Assembly: GCF_001589285.1 (NCBI RefSeq)
Contig: NZ_JEMA01000602.1
Coordinates: forward strand, 1 to 45,575
DNA length: 45,575 bases
Direction: 5' to 3'
From: Sorangium cellulosum
Lineage (GTDB): Bacteria > Myxococcota_A > Polyangia > Polyangiales > Polyangiaceae
In this document: positions 16,400-24,019 of the stretch, piece after piece
Layout: each line of letters begins with the position of its first letter
Numbering within the stretch: position 1 is the stretch's first letter
Notes under the pieces: model-generated
Seen by the model: only the letters and a program-made list of their open reading frames with translations
What the model was told of the DNA's origin: nothing
The model's database searches: none
Program-made: the position numbers and the translations under genes

Positions 16400-18232
16400 A
16401 TGGCCAAGCTGGAGAACCTGGTACAGTTGCTCGATCGCTCACTGAGCCTTCACGGTCCGCGGCCGCTGTTCGGCACGAAGGCGGACGGCCGCTGGAGCTG
16501 GATCACCTATGCGGAGTTCGGGCAGCTCGTCGCCAGGTTTCGCGGCGGCCTGGCGTCGCTCGGCGTCCAGCGCGGCGACCGGGTGGCCCTCATCTCGAAC
16601 AACCGTGTCGAGTGGGCGGTCGCTGCCTACGCCTGCTTCAGCATGGGAGTCGCGGTCGTGCCGATGTACGAGGCGCAGCTCCCGGCCGAGTGGGCGTTCA
16701 TCATCAACGATTGCGAGGCCTCGGTCGCGATCGTCGCCACGCCGCAGATCTACGAGAAGTGCAGGGATCTCCCCGAGAAGGCGCCCTCGCTGAAGCACAT
16801 CGTGTGTCTGTTCGAGCCGGAGGGGCCGGACGGCGCGCCCGGCGCACGGACCACCTCGTACGGGGCGCTGCTCGCCGCGGGCGAGAAGGGCCCGGCCCCG
16901 GCCATCGATCCGACCGCCGCGGACACGGCGTGCCTCATCTACACCTCGGGCACGACAGGCAACCCCAAGGGGGTGATCCTCTCGCACGGCAACATCGCGT
17001 CGAACGTCTGCGCGGTGCTCGATCTCATCCCGTTCGGCAGCGCCGACAGGAGCCTGTCGTTCCTCCCCTGGACGCACTCGTTCGGCCACACAGGCGAGCT
17101 CCACGTGATGATCACCGTGGGCGCGTCGATGGCGCTGAGCGAGTCGGTCGACAAGATCGTCGCGAACCTCGCCGAGGTGCACCCCACCGTGCTGATGAGC
17201 GTCCCGCGCATCTTCTGCCGCATCTACGAGGGCGTGCAGAAGCAGATGACGGAGAAGCCCGCGCTCGTCCAGGGCCTGTTCCGCGCCGGGCTGCGCGCCG
17301 CGGCGAGGCAGAACAAGGGCGAGGCGCTCGGCCTCGTCGAGCGGCTCACGCTCGCGGCGGCGGACCGGGTCATCTTCTCGAAGATCCGCGACAAGTTCGG
17401 CGGCAAGCTGAAATATGCGATCAGCGGCGGGGCGGCGCTCTCCTACGAGGTGGCCGAGTTCGTCGACGCGCTCGGCATCACCGTCTACGAGGGATACGGC
17501 CTCACCGAGACGTCGCCTGTCGTCGCGGTGAACTACCCGGGAGCCCGCCGCCTCGGCACCGTGGGCAAGCCGATCCCGGGCGTGAGGGTCGAGATCGACC
17601 GATCGGAGACGCATGACTCGCGGCAGGGCGAGATCGTCGTGTATGGCCCGAACGTGATGGTGGGCTATCACAAGCGCGACGAGGAGAACAAGGCCGTCAT
17701 GATGGAGGACGGCGGCTTCCGCACCGGCGATCTCGGCTACCTCGACGAGGACGGCTATCTCCACGTCACCGGCCGCATCAAGGAGCAGTACAAGCTGGAG
17801 AACGGCAAGTACGTCGCGCCGTCCCCGATCGAGGACAAGCTCAAGCTGTCTCCGCTGATCAACAACGCGATGGTGTACGGCGACAACCGCCTCTTCAACG
17901 TGGCGCTGATCGTGCCCGAGATGACGGCGCTCTCCGAGTGGGCGCGGGGCGAGGGGCTCACCTTCGACTCGCCCGGCGCGATGCTGAGGCACCCGCGGGT
18001 GATCGCGCGCGTCCAGGCGGAGGTCGACAGGTGCTCGTCGGACGCGAAGGGGTTCGAGAAGATCAAGAAGGTCGCCCTCACCGACGAGGACTTCACCGCG
18101 GAGAACGGGATGCTGACGCCGACCCTGAAACTGAAGCGGCGCGTGGTGCTCGCGAAGTACGCTCCCGTGCTCGACGCCCTCTACAGCGGCTCGACCAAGG
18201 CCGCGCCGCGCGAGGCCGCGCCGCCCGGCTGA
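16400..18232 (+). CDS. Long-chain acyl-CoA synthetase (AMP-forming)
   Basis: The product is 610 residues from the ATG at 16400, which has an excellent ribosome site (GGAGGAG, 5 nt before); an ATG 30 nt upstream is a weaker choice. The P-loop-like motif YTSGTTGNPKG lies at 181-191. The substrate/adenylate motif is YEGYGLTETSP and the hinge region is GFRTGDLGYLDEDGYLHVTG followed by RIKEQYKLENGKYVAPSPIE. This is the FadD15-like group that activates long-chain fatty acids to acyl-CoA via acyl-AMP. It is divergent from miaB. The acyl-CoA dehydrogenases at both ends of the window could use its products. Confidence 0.95.
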   Translation: MAKLENLVQLLDRSLSLHGPRPLFGTKADGRWSWITYAEFGQLVARFRGGLASLGVQRGDRVALISNNRVEWAVAAYACFSMGVAVVPMYEAQLPAEWAFIINDCEASVAIVATPQIYEKCRDLPEKAPSLKHIVCLFEPEGPDGAPGARTTSYGALLAAGEKGPAPAIDPTAADTACLIYTSGTTGNPKGVILSHGNIASNVCAVLDLIPFGSADRSLSFLPWTHSFGHTGELHVMITVGASMALSESVDKIVANLAEVHPTVLMSVPRIFCRIYEGVQKQMTEKPALVQGLFRAGLRAAARQNKGEALGLVERLTLAAADRVIFSKIRDKFGGKLKYAISGGAALSYEVAEFVDALGITVYEGYGLTETSPVVAVNYPGARRLGTVGKPIPGVRVEIDRSETHDSRQGEIVVYGPNVMVGYHKRDEENKAVMMEDGGFRTGDLGYLDEDGYLHVTGRIKEQYKLENGKYVAPSPIEDKLKLSPLINNAMVYGDNRLFNVALIVPEMTALSEWARGEGLTFDSPGAMLRHPRVIARVQAEVDRCSSDAKGFEKIKKVALTDEDFTAENGMLTPTLKLKRRVVLAKYAPVLDALYSGSTKAAPREAAPPG

Positions 18233-18369
18233 GCGCCCCGGCGGCCCACGCCGGGCGGCTTCCGCGCCCGGCCCGCCCCCGCCCTTCCCCTCGCGGCGCA
18301 CGTTGGCGTACGCTGGGCGCCCCGTGGCGCCGTCCGGGCGCCGGGTCGACGGACGGGAGCGGGGGCGGC

Positions 18370-19332
18370 ATGACCATGACAGGCACGCAGAGGCGGACGC
18401 TGTACCCCGAGATCGAGCCGTACCGCGCCGGCAGGCTCCGCGTCTCCGAGGTTCACGAGATCTATTTCGAGGAGTCGGGCAATCCGCGCGGCAAGCCGGT
18501 GATCTTCGTGCACGGCGGCCCCGGGGGCGGCACGGAGCCCAGGCAGCGGCGCTTCTTCGACCCGGCCGCCTACCGGATCGTGCTCTTCGATCAGCGGGGC
18601 TGCGGCAAGAGCACGCCGTACGCATGCCTGGAGGAGAACACCACCTGGCACCTCGTCGCGGACATGGAGGCGCTCCGCGAGCACCTCGGCATCGAGCGGT
18701 GGCAGGTGTTCGGCGGCTCGTGGGGGAGCACGCTGTCGCTGGCCTACGCCGAGCGGCACCCGGCCCGGGTGACCGAGCTCGTGCTGCGCGGGATCTTCCT
18801 CCTGCGGAAGCAGGAGCTCGAGTGGTTCTATCAGCGGGGCGCGAGCGCCCTCTTCCCGGACGCGTGGGAGGAGTACTTCGCGTTCATCCCCGAGGCCGAG
18901 CGGGGCGACCTGCTCACGGCGTATCACCAGCGGCTCACGAGCCCCGACCCCGAGGTGCAGCGCCGGGCGGCGCGCGCGTGGAGCGTCTGGGAGGGGCGGA
19001 CGAGCTGCCTGTTCACGAACCCCGAGCTCGTCGCGAAGACGGCGGGACACGACTTCGCGCTCGCGTTCGCCCGGATCGAGTGCCACTACTTCATGAACAA
19101 GGGGTTCTTCACGACAGAGACGCAGCTCCTCGACGACGTGCACCGGATCCGCCATATCCCCACGGTCATCGTGCAGGGCCGTTATGATGTGGTCTGTCCG
19201 GCGGAGAGCGCGTGGGCGCTCCACCGCGCGTTCCCCGAGGCCGATCTGCGCATCGTGGCGGACGCGGGGCACTCGGCGATGGAGCCGGGCATCCTGCACG
19301 AGCTGGTCGAGGCGACCGACCGGTTCCGCTGA
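18370..19332 (+). CDS. pip: Proline iminopeptidase (alpha/beta hydrolase, peptidase S33)
   Basis: The product is 320 residues, the standard length. Start MTMTGTQRRTLYPEIEPYRA is typical of the family. The oxyanion motif HGGPGGG lies at 48-54, the nucleophile Ser117 in GGSWGST, the acid in GRYDVVCPAESA and the His in AGHSAMEPG. FYQRGASALFPDAWEEYFAF in the cap region is characteristic of bacterial Pip. It removes N-terminal proline from peptides in the cytoplasm. The start lies 137 bp after the acyl-CoA synthetase stop; a second ATG two codons later is possible. Confidence 0.95.
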   Translation: MTMTGTQRRTLYPEIEPYRAGRLRVSEVHEIYFEESGNPRGKPVIFVHGGPGGGTEPRQRRFFDPAAYRIVLFDQRGCGKSTPYACLEENTTWHLVADMEALREHLGIERWQVFGGSWGSTLSLAYAERHPARVTELVLRGIFLLRKQELEWFYQRGASALFPDAWEEYFAFIPEAERGDLLTAYHQRLTSPDPEVQRRAARAWSVWEGRTSCLFTNPELVAKTAGHDFALAFARIECHYFMNKGFFTTETQLLDDVHRIRHIPTVIVQGRYDVVCPAESAWALHRAFPEADLRIVADAGHSAMEPGILHELVEATDRFR

Positions 19333-20056
19333 CGAGCGGCCGGCCGCCCCTCTGCTCGGCCGAGCGCGCGCAGGCGAGCGCGCGGCTCACGGCGCGGCGA
19401 TCACCGCGCGACCGCGGGAGCAGGCGACAGACCACGTGTGCCCGGTCCGATCGGAGATCCACGTCTCCGTGCGCGCGTTCGGCGTGCTCGACGCGAGGCG
19501 CCGGAGCCGCTGGCTCGTCGATGGCGTGATGGCACGCCCGCTCGTAGCGGTGCCACGTGGCACGTGCCAGCCGAGCGGCGCCACGTGCCACGTGCCAGCG
19601 ACCGTGGTGAGCATGGCACGTCACGCCGTACGGCCCTCGCCTCTCCGCAATTTCTCGCCGGAACGAGCCCGAGACCACGCGCCAGGCGGTGGCCCGGAGC
19701 TTGCACCCGCTCTATTCGTCTGGACGGTTCTTCTCCATGGCAACGTAAGACAGGAATCGTCCGGACATGAAGGCTGGAGCTGAGCGGCTGCGCCGCCGCG
19801 ATGCACACCGGCTCTCATGGGTCGTCCCGGCATCGACGGCCGGGCTTCATCACGTCCCGTGCACCTGGCGGCCGGGCGCCGAGGAAGCTGCGCTGTACGG
19901 CCAGAGGTGGATGGGACAGGAGCAACACAGATCGCTCACCGGGCTGTGGAGGCGAGTGAGTGGTCGAGGCTTGTAACACGGCCCGGGGCGATCCGCCGCC
20001 GGGGAACCGCCCCGGCGCCCGGATCTGGAGCGCCTGCGGGCCTCTCGAGGCATGCA
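19333..20056. other. 724-bp gene-poor interval with CACGTG repeats
   Basis: No protein-like frame is convincing here. The clear structure is the CACGTG palindrome cluster at 19551-19600. Open frames in several phases reflect composition only. Confidence 0.6.
19551..19600. repeat. Cluster of overlapping CACGTG palindromes
   Basis: TGCCACGTGGCA (19551-19562) and GGCACGTGCC (19559-19568) are perfect palindromes overlapping by 4 bp. After a short gap, CCACGTGCCACGTGCCAGCG (19581-19600) repeats the CCACGTG unit twice. A related GGCACGTCACG lies at 19615-19625. The array could fold into alternative hairpins or bind a CACGTG-recognising protein. Confidence 0.75.
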
Positions 20057-20680
20057 ATGTCGTGGTTGCGAATGGCATCGGTTGCGTTGGTGGGGGCGGC
20101 GGCGGGCATCGCTGCCGCCGTCGTGGCCGGCAAGAACGAGCTCCCGAGCGCCCCGGAGCCGGTGGCGGACGTCGCGCGAGCGCCGGCGAGCGAGCCGGAT
20201 CGCGGTCGTCGGCCCCGGACCGACGAAGCCATGACGAGCGCGCGGCTCGCTCGCCTGGAGGAGGAGCTCGCGGAGCTGCGGGGGCAAGAGGCGCCCCAAC
20301 CACAAGATAGCTCCACGGATCAAGCCGTGGATGACGAGGCCGAGAGTGCTCGCGTTCAAGAGAGGTTCGCCACGGCGCTCCAGGACTTCGAGCGGGCACA
20401 GGTGGACCCGACCTGGGCACCGCAGGCCTCCAAATCGCTGCGGACCGACCTGGGCGCGCTCTCCGAGCGGCTCGGCTTCGACCTCGAAGACGTCGAGTGC
20501 AAGGACCGGCGGTGCGTGGCCCAGCTCCGATGGGCGACGCACCAAAAATCAGTCCAGCAGTTCGCCGCAGTTGCGCATTCCAAATATTCAGTCAACTGCG
20601 CCATCGATATCGTGCTGAAGAGACCAGACGGCGAAGCGGCCAATGTCGCAAATCCCGTCATATTCTCCAACTGCCAATGA
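20057..20680 (+). CDS. Membrane-anchored or secreted protein of unknown function
   Basis: The product is 207 residues. Residues 1-25 (MSWLRMASVALVGAAAGIAA) are a signal or anchor segment. Residues about 55-105 are predicted coiled coil with LARLEEELAELRGQ. The C-terminal domain has an alternating pattern RLGFDLEDVECKDRRCVAQL, where two Cys six residues apart are likely disulfide-bonded; a late Cys pair is at VNCAI and SNCQ. Short C-x5-C domains of this kind are common in uncharacterised exported myxobacterial proteins. I do not recognise a function. Base composition falls toward the 3' end, unlike its neighbours. Confidence 0.7.
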   Translation: MSWLRMASVALVGAAAGIAAAVVAGKNELPSAPEPVADVARAPASEPDRGRRPRTDEAMTSARLARLEEELAELRGQEAPQPQDSSTDQAVDDEAESARVQERFATALQDFERAQVDPTWAPQASKSLRTDLGALSERLGFDLEDVECKDRRCVAQLRWATHQKSVQQFAAVAHSKYSVNCAIDIVLKRPDGEAANVANPVIFSNCQ

Positions 20681-20790
20681 ACTTCCTTCGTCGCAACAGG
20701 CACTGTGGACCCGTTGATTCGCGGCATCGCATGGCGCGCTGCCTTGCATGGGCACTCCGTGCGCGTTCGCGGCGAAGAACGTGAGGTAAC

Positions 20791-21288
20791 ATGAAAATCA
20801 GTCCCACTCTGGTCGCCTCGTTCGTGGTCGGGTTCATCGTCGCGTCGGGAACGTTCAGCAGCGCGGCCAGCAAGATAAGAAGATACCATCATTTCGATTG
20901 CCACGGTTATGGCGCTGGACAGGTTTGTACACATGTGAGCTCGGAGGACTTCACAGCAACCGAAGCGCACGAGGTACAGGTCAACACCCACTTCGTGGGC
21001 CGAGTCGAACTCCCCTATGCTATGCCGTACGCGAAGGTATGCGTGCTGTTTCAGTCGATCGAAGGTGCGGCTGGCATCTCGTGCGGGGTCGAGGTGAGAG
21101 ATACTCCCCCCGTTCCCTATCTGCACTCGATTAACTACACGTCACAGATCACGCTTCGCTACGACCGGCCCAGCGGGAATGAGCTCGCGCCATGGCACGA
21201 TAACCCTGCCGGCTATCCGTATATCTATTATTATCCCGGAGATAATGACGAGGGCTGGCTGGGTGGTTTCAAGGTGCTCAAGGATTGA
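20791..21288 (+). CDS. Secreted hypothetical protein
   Basis: The product is 165 residues with ribosome site GTGAGG 4 nt before the ATG. Residues 1-26 form a signal peptide (TLVASFVVGFIVASGTFSSA). The mature part has three cysteines (FDCHGY, GQVCTH, ISCGVE) plus one in AKVCVLF, giving potential disulfides, and an aromatic C-terminus (NPAGYPYIYYYPGD). No family is recognised. It lies 110 bp after the preceding unknown gene on the same strand. Its lower GC content and weaker codon bias than the rest of the window suggest recent acquisition or fast evolution. Confidence 0.7.
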   Translation: MKISPTLVASFVVGFIVASGTFSSAASKIRRYHHFDCHGYGAGQVCTHVSSEDFTATEAHEVQVNTHFVGRVELPYAMPYAKVCVLFQSIEGAAGISCGVEVRDTPPVPYLHSINYTSQITLRYDRPSGNELAPWHDNPAGYPYIYYYPGDNDEGWLGGFKVLKD

Positions 21289-21387
21289 CGGCGCGTCGCC
21301 CCCCGAGCTCCCCGATCGGCTCGTCCTCGCCGGCTGAGGCGCGGAGCCGCCGAGGAGCTCGGCGGTCCTCGCCAGAGCCCTCGCGCG

Positions 21388-21530
21388 TCAGTCGTCCATC
21401 ACCGCGTTGACGATCCCGTCGAAGAACTCCCCGCTCCCGACCGCGTCGAGCATCCGGTTCTACCCGCTCTCGTCCAGGGCGAAGCGAACCATGCCGACCT
21501 GGCTCGTCCTCGCGGATCTCCGCATCTGTC
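21388..21530 (-). pseudogene. Fragment of an unknown gene with an internal stop
   Basis: The minus-strand frame ending at TGA (21390 to 21388) gives NRMLDAVGSGEFFDGIVNAV then MDD, preceded by an in-frame TAG and by GMVRFALDESG. The sequence looks protein-like on both sides of the stop, consistent with a nonsense-mutated gene end. No family is recognised. Confidence 0.4.
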
Positions 21531-21546
21531 CTACCCGGGCGCCCGG

Positions 21547-21756
21547 TCAACCCGTGCTCGCCCCTCCGGCGCTGGCGGCCAGGCCGAGCAGCGGACCGAT
21601 CGCCTGAACGACCCGGGCCGCCTCCTCGTCCCCAAGCGCGACGGCGTGGGTGAGCCTCTCAGACAGCGACGCGATCACGGCGGTCCGTGGCGACGGGCCA
21701 GCCGTCGTGAGGTCACCAGGTCCGGGGCCCTGCGGTTGAGCCCGCGTTGGGGCCAT
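21547..21756 (-). pseudogene. Short unknown frame, probable gene remnant
   Basis: This 69-codon frame has a coherent helical C-terminal half (AVIASLSERLTHAVALGDEE, AARVVQAIGPLLGLAA). The N-terminal third is Pro/Arg-rich without a ribosome site. It may be the end of a decayed gene. A real small protein cannot be excluded. Confidence 0.3.
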
Positions 21757-22020
21757 GGCCTCGAAGGGTGCGATCGGTCGTCACGTCTCCAGATACCGAG
21801 CCGCCTGCTGCGGCCTTGGCTCGTACACCGAGAACCGTATTTCGCACTCAACAACTTCCTGAGCCGCTCTCGCCCTCTCCCGTTCTCCTCGAATTCATGC
21901 ATGTCGAGGAGGATGAGCCTGCTCGATCCTGCGCCCTTGCGTGCAATCCGGTCGGATCTCGTCGGTTTGGGCTCTCTGGCCGCTTGCGCTGGGGGGTGTC
22001 GGTCTTTAACGTAGACAAAG

Positions 22021-22035
22021 GGAATCGTTGATTCC
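22021..22035. promoter_or_regulatory. Inverted repeat GGAATC-GTT-GATTCC before the host-attachment-like gene
   Basis: Perfect 6-bp arms around a 3-bp centre lie 12 bp before the ATG at 22048 and just upstream of GGAGG. A protein bound here would block transcription or translation start, so it is a candidate operator. Confidence 0.4.
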
Positions 22036-22047
22036 CTGTGGAGGCTT

Positions 22048-22545
22048 ATGGCAAACAAGGCAGCACGGAAGACGTGGATCCTGGTCTCCGACGCAAGCCG
22101 CGCCCAGCTCTATCGCGAAGAGCCTGCGGGCAAGGGCTTTACCCTGCTCGAGTCCTACACTCATGACGAGAGCCGGGCGCGCGTGCGGGATCTGATGGCC
22201 GACGCGCTCGGCCGGAAGCCGAACGGCACCCCCGGCGGGAACGGCAACGTCGGCGGCGGGGGCGGCACGTACATGGGCCGTCCGGGCGTCGCGCCCGACA
22301 CCGATCCCAAGGAGGTCGAGAAGCAGAAGTTCGCCCAGGAGCTCGCGGAGGTGCTGGAGAAGGGCCTGAACGAGCACGCCTACGAGTCGCTGGTGCTCAT
22401 CGCCCCACCGCACTTCCTCGGCCTGCTCCGCGGGACGGTGAGCAAGCAGGTCAGCAACCACATCGAGTCGAGCGTGGACAAGGACCTGAGCTGGCTGGAC
22501 GGCCCCCGGCTCACCGAGCGGCTGCGCGAGCTGCGCGCGGAGTAG
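22048..22545 (+). CDS. Host attachment protein family (PF10116-like)
   Basis: The product is 165 residues, with GGAGG 3 nt before the ATG. The start TWILVSDASRAQLYREE and the later ESLVLIAPPHFLGLLRGTVS plus LSWLDGPRLTERLRELRA match proteins annotated as required for attachment to host cells, which have an RNase H-like/eRF1-like fold. The central segment contains a Gly-rich loop (GTPGGNGNVGGGGGTYMG). Its function in free-living bacteria is unknown; some relatives are associated with ribosomes or stress. Its 3' end overlaps that of the convergent FadL-like gene by 35 bp. Confidence 0.85.
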   Translation: MANKAARKTWILVSDASRAQLYREEPAGKGFTLLESYTHDESRARVRDLMADALGRKPNGTPGGNGNVGGGGGTYMGRPGVAPDTDPKEVEKQKFAQELAEVLEKGLNEHAYESLVLIAPPHFLGLLRGTVSKQVSNHIESSVDKDLSWLDGPRLTERLRELRAE

Positions 22546-24019
22546 CGCTGCCCTCCGGCGCCGCCTCGAAGGTGTAGGCGACGCCGAGCCCCACGACGTT
22601 CGCGCGGGCGCTGTAGGCGCCGCCGTTGATGGTGTTCGGGCTCTCCGGCGGGTTGGCCCGCACCGGGCTCACCTGCGGCACCCGCGCGTCCGCCGGATCC
22701 ACCCTCACGCCCGCGGCGAACACGTGCGCGTAGCTCGCGTCGAGCCGCCACCGGCCGAGGTGCACGCCGAGGCCGGCCGCGGCGGTCACCTTGGTCGCGT
22801 CGATCGTGAGGACCGTGAGGTACTCGGGCGGGACGGCGGTCTGCTCGAAGCTCGCGCCAGCGCGCAGGTCCCACCGCCTGCCCGCGAGCTCGACCGAGTA
22901 CTCGCCGCCGAGCCGCGCGGAGAGCGAGGCTTCGAAGCGCCGGGGGAACTCGACCGCAGGTACGTGGAATTCTTCAGGAAAACCGACGACGTCGCGGAGC
23001 ACCAGGCCGTCGGGCTCGACGAGGATGTCGTCGTGCATGCCCCAGCCCTCCATGCCCACCCCGAGCTCCACGCGCAGGTCGTCCTCGACCCGCGCCTCCA
23101 CGCCGGCGCGGAGGATCCAGGGCAGGTCGAACGAGACGTCGGCGTCCTCGCCCTCCTGGACGGCGCGCTCGAAGACAGGCGCCGCAGGGAGCCGCGCCCT
23201 GACGGTGGCCGGCGCGCGCACCCAGACGGGGAGCTGGAAGGCGAGGCCGACGCGCCACGCCCGGCTCGGGATGAAGAGCGCCCCGAGCTGGCCGGTCGGC
23301 GCCACGATCGGACCGACCGAGAGCTCCGAGTGGATGTCCCACTCCGGGTCCTCGGGCGCGCAGAACATCCGCTCGGGGACGCACCCGGAGACGACCATGC
23401 GGCTGTTGAACGTGCCCACCACCGCGCCGAGGGCGGCGCCGAGGCGCCACGCCGGCGACGGCGCGTACGCCGCGCCGGCCCCGACCAACGCGAGCGCCGA
23501 GCCATCCATCGTGAACAGCGCATAGCGCTGGGGCGCCGGCATGCCGTTCACCTGCTCCGGATAGCTGGCGATGGCCGCGTACGGCGCCCACACCCCGCCC
23601 CAGACGACCCATTGCGGGGCGACCTTGAACGACGCCGCGAGCGTGGGGATCGGCAGCACCGGCGCGGTGCCGGTCACGGGGGCCATCGTCTGCACGAAGC
23701 TCGCGCCCGTCGGCTCGCCGGTGTTCGGATCGACCTGCCGCACGATCGCCTGGCGCGTGTACTGGCTGCGCCACTCGAAGAGCGCGGCGTCGATCAGGAC
23801 CTGGGAGCCGGCCTCGTAGACGCCCGCGGGGTTGTAGGCGATCGCCCCGAGGTCGTCGCCCCCGGCGATGTACGCCCCGCCGCGGGACGACGGGCGCACG
23901 CCGCGATCGGTGAAATACAGCCCGGCCGCGCCCGCGTCCCCCGCGGGCACGGCGAGCGCCCCGGCGGCGGCCGCCGCGAGGATCGCCGCGCGGTTCATGA
24001 GCTTCTGCACGCGGATCAC
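22511..24019 (-). CDS. FadL/OmpP1-family outer-membrane transport protein
   Basis: The product is 502 residues from a GTG at 24019 overlapping the stop of the large lipoprotein gene (GTGA); an ATG at 23998 is an alternative. A signal peptide (MNRAAILAAAAAGALAVPAG, residues 8-27 onward) is followed by the FadL-type plug start GLYFTDRGVRPSSRGGAYIA and GDDLGAIAYNPAGV. The rest alternates in beta-strand pattern (VELGVGMEGWGMHDD, LDASYAHVFAAGV) as expected of a barrel. FadL proteins pass long-chain fatty acids or other hydrophobic compounds across the outer membrane. Translational coupling to the lipoprotein implies a joint function. Confidence 0.9.
   Translation of the reverse strand: MIRVQKLMNRAAILAAAAAGALAVPAGDAGAAGLYFTDRGVRPSSRGGAYIAGGDDLGAIAYNPAGVYEAGSQVLIDAALFEWRSQYTRQAIVRQVDPNTGEPTGASFVQTMAPVTGTAPVLPIPTLAASFKVAPQWVVWGGVWAPYAAIASYPEQVNGMPAPQRYALFTMDGSALALVGAGAAYAPSPAWRLGAALGAVVGTFNSRMVVSGCVPERMFCAPEDPEWDIHSELSVGPIVAPTGQLGALFIPSRAWRVGLAFQLPVWVRAPATVRARLPAAPVFERAVQEGEDADVSFDLPWILRAGVEARVEDDLRVELGVGMEGWGMHDDILVEPDGLVLRDVVGFPEEFHVPAVEFPRRFEASLSARLGGEYSVELAGRRWDLRAGASFEQTAVPPEYLTVLTIDATKVTAAAGLGVHLGRWRLDASYAHVFAAGVRVDPADARVPQVSPVRANPPESPNTINGGAYSARANVVGLGVAYTFEAAPEGSATPRAARAAAR

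Larger units (their letters stand above)
21289..22047. other. 759-bp interval with decayed minus-strand gene fragments
   Basis: No intact gene is seen. On the minus strand, 21388-21530 reads VGMVRFALDESG, a stop codon, then NRMLDAVGSGEFFDGIVNAV and MDD-stop: a protein-like end broken by an in-frame TAG. A second protein-like piece at 21547-21756 ends LSERLTHAVALGDEEAARVV followed by QAIGPLLGLAASAGGASTG. The 3' part includes the promoter region of the downstream gene. Confidence 0.5.

Noticed and set aside
19767..19976. Sixty-nine-codon plus-strand frame in the gap before 20057
   Set aside because: Poor start context, no protein-like pattern, and overlap with other open frames.
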